Source of the DNA: Stereum hirsutum FP-91666 SS1
Taxonomy: Eukaryota > Basidiomycota > Agaricomycetes > Russulales > Stereaceae
Direction of reading: 5' to 3'
Length of the DNA: 11,590 bases
NCBI RefSeq assembly: GCF_000264905.1
Contig: NW_006763141.1
Location: forward strand, 8,216 to 19,805
Position numbers and translations under genes: made by a program. This document shows positions 8,055 through 11,590 of the stretch, piece after piece. The stretch's first letter is position 1. Each line of letters begins with the position of its first letter. The notes beneath the pieces were generated by a model. That model was not told where the DNA came from. It searched no databases and saw only the letters and a list, made by a program, of their open reading frames with translations.

Positions 8055-9036
8055 AGGTAGAAAGGGTTTTTTAGAGTGGGCCATTCAAGTACTCTGGTGA
8101 CTTTAATGGGGTCCATAGAGATTTTGCCGTGTCCTAGGATTATTCTGAGGTATTCAATTTCTGATCCTTCGAAGGTGCATTTTTCGGGTTTAAGAAACAG
8201 GTTATTGTCTCGAAGTCAATTTAGAACTTCATTGATAATGGCCCGATGTTTCTCTAGTGTCTCAGTTCCGATGAGAATGTCATCTATATATATGACCACC
8301 TTTCCAGTAGCAATTAGGTCTTGGAATATATCGTCCATCATTGTCTGGAAGGTTGCGGAGGAATTAGTGAGGCCGAAAAACATGACCATGGGTTCGTATA
8401 GGCCTCGATTGGTGAGGAAAGATGCTTTCCATTGGTCTCTGTCGGCTATTAAAATATTGATGTAGCCATATCGGACATCCATTTTTGTGAAAATGAAGGC
8501 GACAGCCATCCTGTCAAATAATTCCGTGGTAAGGGGTAGAGGGTATCAATTTTTGATGGTCATTTCATTGACCTTTCTGTAATCCTGAACAGGTTGTAGT
8601 TCTCCATCTTTTTTCTTGACAAAGAAAAATGGTGACACAAGTGGAGAATTGGATTTACAGATTGTCCCTCTTTCTAAATATTCGTTTAGGAATTTGTCGA
8701 GAGCTATTTGTTCAGTTGGGGTAAAAAAAATAAACCTTGCATGTATTTCGTGGTACAGCATCAGGTTTAGAATCTATATGATGGTCCCAGGATTTAGAAG
8801 TGGGAAATCATTTTGACTCTTCATCACTGAAGACCTTTTGGAGTTGCTGATATTGCTCTAGTACAATTTCCTCATAGGTGCGCTTCCTTGGACTTGGAAG
8901 CTTCAGCGAGCTCAGTCAATTTTGAAGCGCGTCGTATGAATTCTTCTTCTTCGTCTTCTTCAAATCCTGGTGTCCACCATACTTCATCGTCTTCTCCTAG
9001 TTCCATAGTTTTTATAAAGGCTTGTCCAGAGAAGGA
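8055..9036 (-). pseudogene. Ty3/gypsy LTR retrotransposon pol fragment (reverse transcriptase), inactivated
   Basis: Minus-strand pol remnant. Its 5' part (9036 to about 8820) encodes the acidic linker after the protease (VWWTPGFEEDEEEEFIRRAS). Then come a [16 protein letters not shown] motif, the RT N-terminus ([20 protein letters not shown]), the FTKMD block, [20 protein letters not shown], and the catalytic YIDD box at 8279-8290. The thumb-side KPEKCTF follows and the match ends at LEWPT near 8055. RNase H, integrase, gag and LTRs are absent. Inactivating changes are TGA at 8808-8810 (normally arginine in this family), a frameshift near 8878-8885, an extra base in the A8 run at 8723-8730, TGA at 8546-8548 (aromatic position) and TGA at 8216-8218 (arginine position). 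Family identity is secure; the element is dead. Confidence 0.95.
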
Positions 9037-9636
9037 GGCGGAGAACATCTACCCTGCGGGTGTTGCCATAGTTAGAATATTTAGTGGTATTAAAGTGATG
9101 ATTGGAAAATATACTTTGATGTTTAGAAAGTCGATCTACGGTACAAAATTAGTCAGAATAGTCCTGCACTAATTGTGGAGCACTGAGGGGGTAAAACAGC
9201 ATATTGGGCCACAGTATAATCACAGAAACACCAATTTATGCGTTTTTGGCACCATTCTTGTTGTGGTAATTTAGTTTAAATGTATATAAATATTAATCAA
9301 GCACCAGAACCGCTGCTGGTAGACAGTGAAAAAAGCAAAACAATGTTTTTGATGGGGATGCAGTGTGATCATGGTGCGGTGTGACACTGGGCTAGGATAC
9401 AATATATTGAATATTTATGGGTCATCCACTATGTCAGAACTGGTCTGTGTGATACAGTAAGGATGCAAAACATCGGTTTTTGGCTAGAAATGGCTAATTC
9501 TGCAGCGCATTTGGATTTCTGAATATAATTGAGGGATTTGTGGACTAATCCCCAGTAGCGATAAGCTCTATGTATCAAAAGGTAAACATCCAAAAAAAAT
9601 CCAAAGTGATCAACTAGCCTATACCTCTCAAAGTGC
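9034..9636 (+). repeat. Left arm of a 1.3-kb imperfect inverted repeat
   Basis: Reverse-complementary to 9704-10358 over the whole length. The inner 23 bases (9614-9636) are a perfect match to 9704-9726. Its outer edge falls at the 5' end of the gypsy pol fragment. It is AT-rich and non-coding overall. The outer third can be read as a 44-residue frame ending at 9172 that is also present in the other arm. Confidence 0.95.
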
Positions 9637-9703
9637 ACAGAGTGCTCATTTGGAGTTTTGCATGTAGAGAGACAATAGTCAAATGTCAGTAACAGCATAG
9701 TGA
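9637..9703. other. Spacer (loop) of the inverted repeat
   Basis: Sixty-seven bases without full complementarity between the arms; GTGCTCA at 9642-9648 can pair with TGAGCAC at 9701-9707 as an alternative. The minus frame covering it (9429-9707) is a by-product of the repeat and not a supported gene. Confidence 0.85.
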
Positions 9704-10358
9704 GCACTTTGAGAGGTATAGGCTAGCTGGTCACTTCTGATTTTTTTTGGACATTTACCTTTTGATACATAGAGCTTATTGCTAATGGAGGTTAATTCAC
9801 AAATCCCTCAATTATATTCAGAAATCCAAATATGCTCCAGAATTAGCCATTTACAGCTAAAAACCGATGTTTTGCATACCTACTGTATCACACAGACCAT
9901 TTCTGACATAGTAGATGACTAAGAAACATTCAATATGATGTATCCTCACCCTGTGCCACACCACACCATGATCACACTGCATTTGAGAGAGATCTGGTCC
10001 ATATACACCCCCAAACCTACATGTGCACCTGCTACCCCATCAAAAACATGGTTTTGCTTTTTTCACTGTCTAACAGCAGCGGTTCTGGTGCTTGATTAAT
10101 GTTTATATATATTTAAACTAAATTACCACAACAATAACAGTGCCAAAAACATATAAATTGGTGTTTCTGTGATTATACTGTGGCCCAATACACTGTTTTA
10201 CCCCCTCAGTGCCCCACAATTAGTGCAGGACTATTCTGACTAATTTGTTACTGTAGATTGACTTCCCAAACATCAAAGTATATTTTCCAATCATCACTTC
10301 AACACCACCAAACATTCTAACCATGGTAATTCCTCCAGAGTAGATATTCTCCTCCTCC
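9704..10358 (-). repeat. Right arm of the 1.3-kb imperfect inverted repeat
   Basis: Inverse partner of 9034-9636. It carries a 52-base segment (9983-10034) missing from the left arm, where the flanking GCAT and CCCCATC are directly joined. From 10318 outward the arm overlaps repeat copy B, so the inverted repeat extends into the dispersed family rather than ending at it. Confidence 0.95.
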
Positions 10359-10698
10359 CCCCCTAGATGCGGCACCACTACCAAGGTCACGATCATTGTT
10401 TTTGTGTCCGGCGTGCTCCCCATCACTTAGTATTGATATAGGACTACCCATGACAGCAAAAACCAAGGCAATCGAACCACTATATCCCCAGTTCTGGCCT
10501 GCCCACTCTCTTCCACCTTAACAGGGCAATATCTTGCTGACCGTTTATGCTATAACTTCGGAACGAACGGACTGATTCCTTCCAAAATCGATTTACACCA
10601 TCGTATGCATTTATCAATGTTTGTAACATAGTCAAAACCCCCTGAATTGGCCTCCTTCATGTTGCCAAAATTGGGCCACAATTCATGTTTTATACATC

Positions 10699-10703
10699 AA
10701 TTC
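10699..10703 (+). repeat. Target-site duplication AATTC (left); right copy at 10994-10998
   Basis: Five identical bases on either side of the LTR, a single copy of which is found at 1108-1112 in the empty paralogous repeat. Confidence 0.93.
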
Positions 10704-10993
10704 TGTCATGACCACACCAGAACAACTATATCCTACAAAGAGGGGTTGCTGGCAGGCGATCTCTCACTCAGAAACACACACAACAAGGGCGAGGAAAAGG
10801 TTGTATAGGGGGGAGATTGACGATCTCAAGACTAGAGTACAAAACAGGAAGTAGGTAGGTTTATATACTAGCCAGAACCAAACACAACCAAACCCAGGCC
10901 ACAGTGGCACAGAAACTCGGAAAAGTGTGGTCCAACTGTGGCACCCACCAGGAAATAATGGAAAAGGGATGGAAATGACGGAAGGTCATGACA
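10704..10993 (+). mobile_element. Solo LTR of a retrotransposon, 290 bp
   Basis: Begins TGTCATGACC and ends GGTCATGACA, a perfect 10-bp inverted terminal repeat with the canonical TG...CA ends. It is flanked by AATTC at 10699-10703 and 10994-10998, the 5-bp duplication expected of Ty3/gypsy or copia integration, and the uninterrupted site is present in copy A at 1108-1112. A TATATA at 10862-10867 could be the LTR core promoter. No internal retroelement sequence remains, so a full element was reduced by recombination between its two LTRs. Orientation is arbitrary, chosen from the TATA direction. Relationship to the pol fragment at 8055-9036 cannot be judged from this window. Confidence 0.93.
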
Positions 10994-11125
10994 AATTCCA
11001 TCGAAATGACACCCAGCAATGTGATCTGTCCGCTCTAATTCACAAAACTCACAAAGTTACTGGAATACCCCCAGATCACCCTGTTTCCCCTACCGATCTA
11101 CCCTCAGGTATCCAGTACCCCCACC

Positions 11126-11239
11126 CTACAGGCGTAGCTGTAGCCTGTTTATAAAGAGTCCCTATAGTAAGACTGGGACTCTATACAGAGAGCCCATCAT
11201 CTTACTGGCCCATGCTAATAAGGGCTCTTTATTAAAGAG
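11126..11239. repeat. Cluster of stacked short hairpins
   Basis: Four inverted structures in about 115 bp. CTACAGGCGTAGCTGTAG (11126-11143) has CTACAG/CTGTAG ends. AGAGTCCC (11155-11162) pairs with GGGACTCT (11175-11182). AGAGCCC (11189-11195) pairs with GGGCTCT (11222-11228). CTCTTTA (11225-11231) pairs with TAAAGAG (11233-11239) over a one-base loop; the last two are mutually exclusive. The cluster starts exactly where homology of copy B to copy A ends, so it may be the end of another element, for example a MITE. Confidence 0.75.
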
Positions 11240-11267
11240 CAGTGGTGCTGGTGGGTATTCTGGCTGG

Positions 11268-11307
11268 AAAAATGGGCGAAAAAATAGGCAAAAAATGCGT
11301 GAAAAAA
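11268..11307 (+). repeat. Four phased A-tracts
   Basis: Runs of 5, 6, 6 and 6 A at 11268-11272, 11279-11284, 11290-11295 and 11302-11307, separated by TGGGCG-, TAGGC- and TGCGTG-type spacers. Starts are 11, 11 and 12 bp apart, close to one helical turn, as in intrinsically curved DNA. Also describable as a short 11-12 bp tandem repeat. Confidence 0.85.
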
Positions 11308-11335
11308 TGGGTGGGTAGGTATGGGGTGTGGCCCC

Positions 11336-11380
11336 GGGGTAGGGGGTGGTTTGGGGATGGGTAGGGGATGGGGTAGGGGG
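11336..11380 (+). other. G-rich tract with guanine-quadruplex potential
   Basis: Seven runs of three to five G (11336-11339, 11342-11346, 11353-11356, 11359-11361, 11364-11367, 11370-11373, 11376-11380) with mostly 2-base AT/TA loops and one 6-base loop. This satisfies the usual four-run quadruplex pattern several times over. It lies immediately downstream of the A-tracts, in strongly G-skewed sequence continuing to about 11480. Confidence 0.85.
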
Positions 11381-11499
11381 TAGGATAGGGTAGGAAAATG
11401 GGTGGTAATTGTGCAGTAGGGCTAGGATAGCTGGATGCAGGGTATGGAGAGGATGTATGGGGCTAGGTATGGGCTCTGGAGCTAGGGTAGATACATAGA

Positions 11500-11571
11500 G
11501 GAATATGGATAGAATGATGGGCGATAAAAATACGGAAAAATACGGAAATAATAGTAGGAATGGCTAGGATT
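11500..11571 (-). repeat. Inverted copy of the segment at 1236-1307
   Basis: Reverse complement reads TAGCC, ACTATTATTTCC, TATTTTTATCG, CCCATC and ATATTCC in the order found at 1236-1307. Between it and copy B lie the hairpin cluster, A-tracts and G-rich tract. The window ends 19 bases later, so its full extent is unknown. Confidence 0.6.
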
Positions 11572-11590
11572 GGTATATCAGGTACTGTGG

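Larger units (their letters stand above)
10318..11127 (+). repeat. Dispersed repeat, copy B, interrupted by a solo LTR
   Basis: Same-strand counterpart of 730-1226. The two halves (10318-10703 and 10999-11127) align to 730-1112 and 1113-1226. The interruption is exactly 290 bp of LTR plus the 5-bp duplicated AATTC. Substitutions between copies are spread evenly, which suggests two old, independently decaying copies rather than a recent duplication. The 75-codon frame at 10927-11154 runs across the LTR edge and is not a gene. Confidence 0.9.

Noticed and set aside
8076..8465. 129-codon plus-strand frame
   Set aside because: Antisense shadow of the reverse transcriptase fragment on the minus strand.
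8888..9172. Serine-rich plus-strand 94-codon frame
   Set aside because: Its first half is the antisense of the acidic pol linker (TTC repeats are GAA codons on the minus strand); its second half is the palindrome arm.
9429..9707. 92-codon minus-strand frame
   Set aside because: Lies in the left arm and loop of the inverted repeat, and is not preserved in the other arm.
10927..11154. 75-codon plus-strand frame
   Set aside because: It crosses the solo LTR boundary and both parts are non-coding repeat.

Overview
The window looks like repeat-rich accessory DNA from a filamentous fungus, most likely a mushroom-forming basidiomycete. The reasons are a Ty3/gypsy pol fragment of the kind common in Agaricomycetes, short GT-AG intron-like segments of about 50-75 bp, and pyrimidine-rich promoter-like tracts. 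No bacterial operon structure, tRNA, rRNA or CRISPR array was seen. The species assignment is an inference. I find no complete, confidently identified host gene; most long open frames look degraded or accidental.

Layout. 1-729: unassigned, with one possible exon (582-719) ending in a splice-donor-like CAG/GTAAAC. 730-1226: repeat copy A. 1236-1858: pyrimidine-rich sequence and weak coding remnants. 2154-2993: possible decayed minus-strand gene. 2999-3260: promoter-like stretch. 3489-4320: a tandem array of 171-bp units, each holding a perfect GTGAGT...ATGTAG intron-like segment; its frame is almost continuous for about 200 codons. 4350-5370: nothing recognised. 5374-5800: possible minus-strand two-exon unit with a CT-rich leader. 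5950-7290: nothing recognised. 7477-7980: possible plus-strand gene fragment.

The right third is a nest of mobile elements. A minus-strand Ty3/gypsy reverse transcriptase pseudogene (8055-9036) abuts a 1.3-kb near-palindrome (arms 9034-9636 and 9704-10358). The right arm runs into repeat copy B (10318-11127), a second copy of the repeat at 730-1226. Copy B is split by a 290-bp solo LTR (10704-10993) with 10-bp inverted ends and an AATTC target-site duplication; copy A preserves the empty site. The last 460 bp hold stacked hairpins, helically phased A-tracts, a guanine-quadruplex-type tract and an inverted match to the sequence after copy A.

The genes do not form a recognisable pathway. The most unusual object is the 171-bp exon/intron-like array; the best proven events are the solo LTR insertion and the large inverted repeat.
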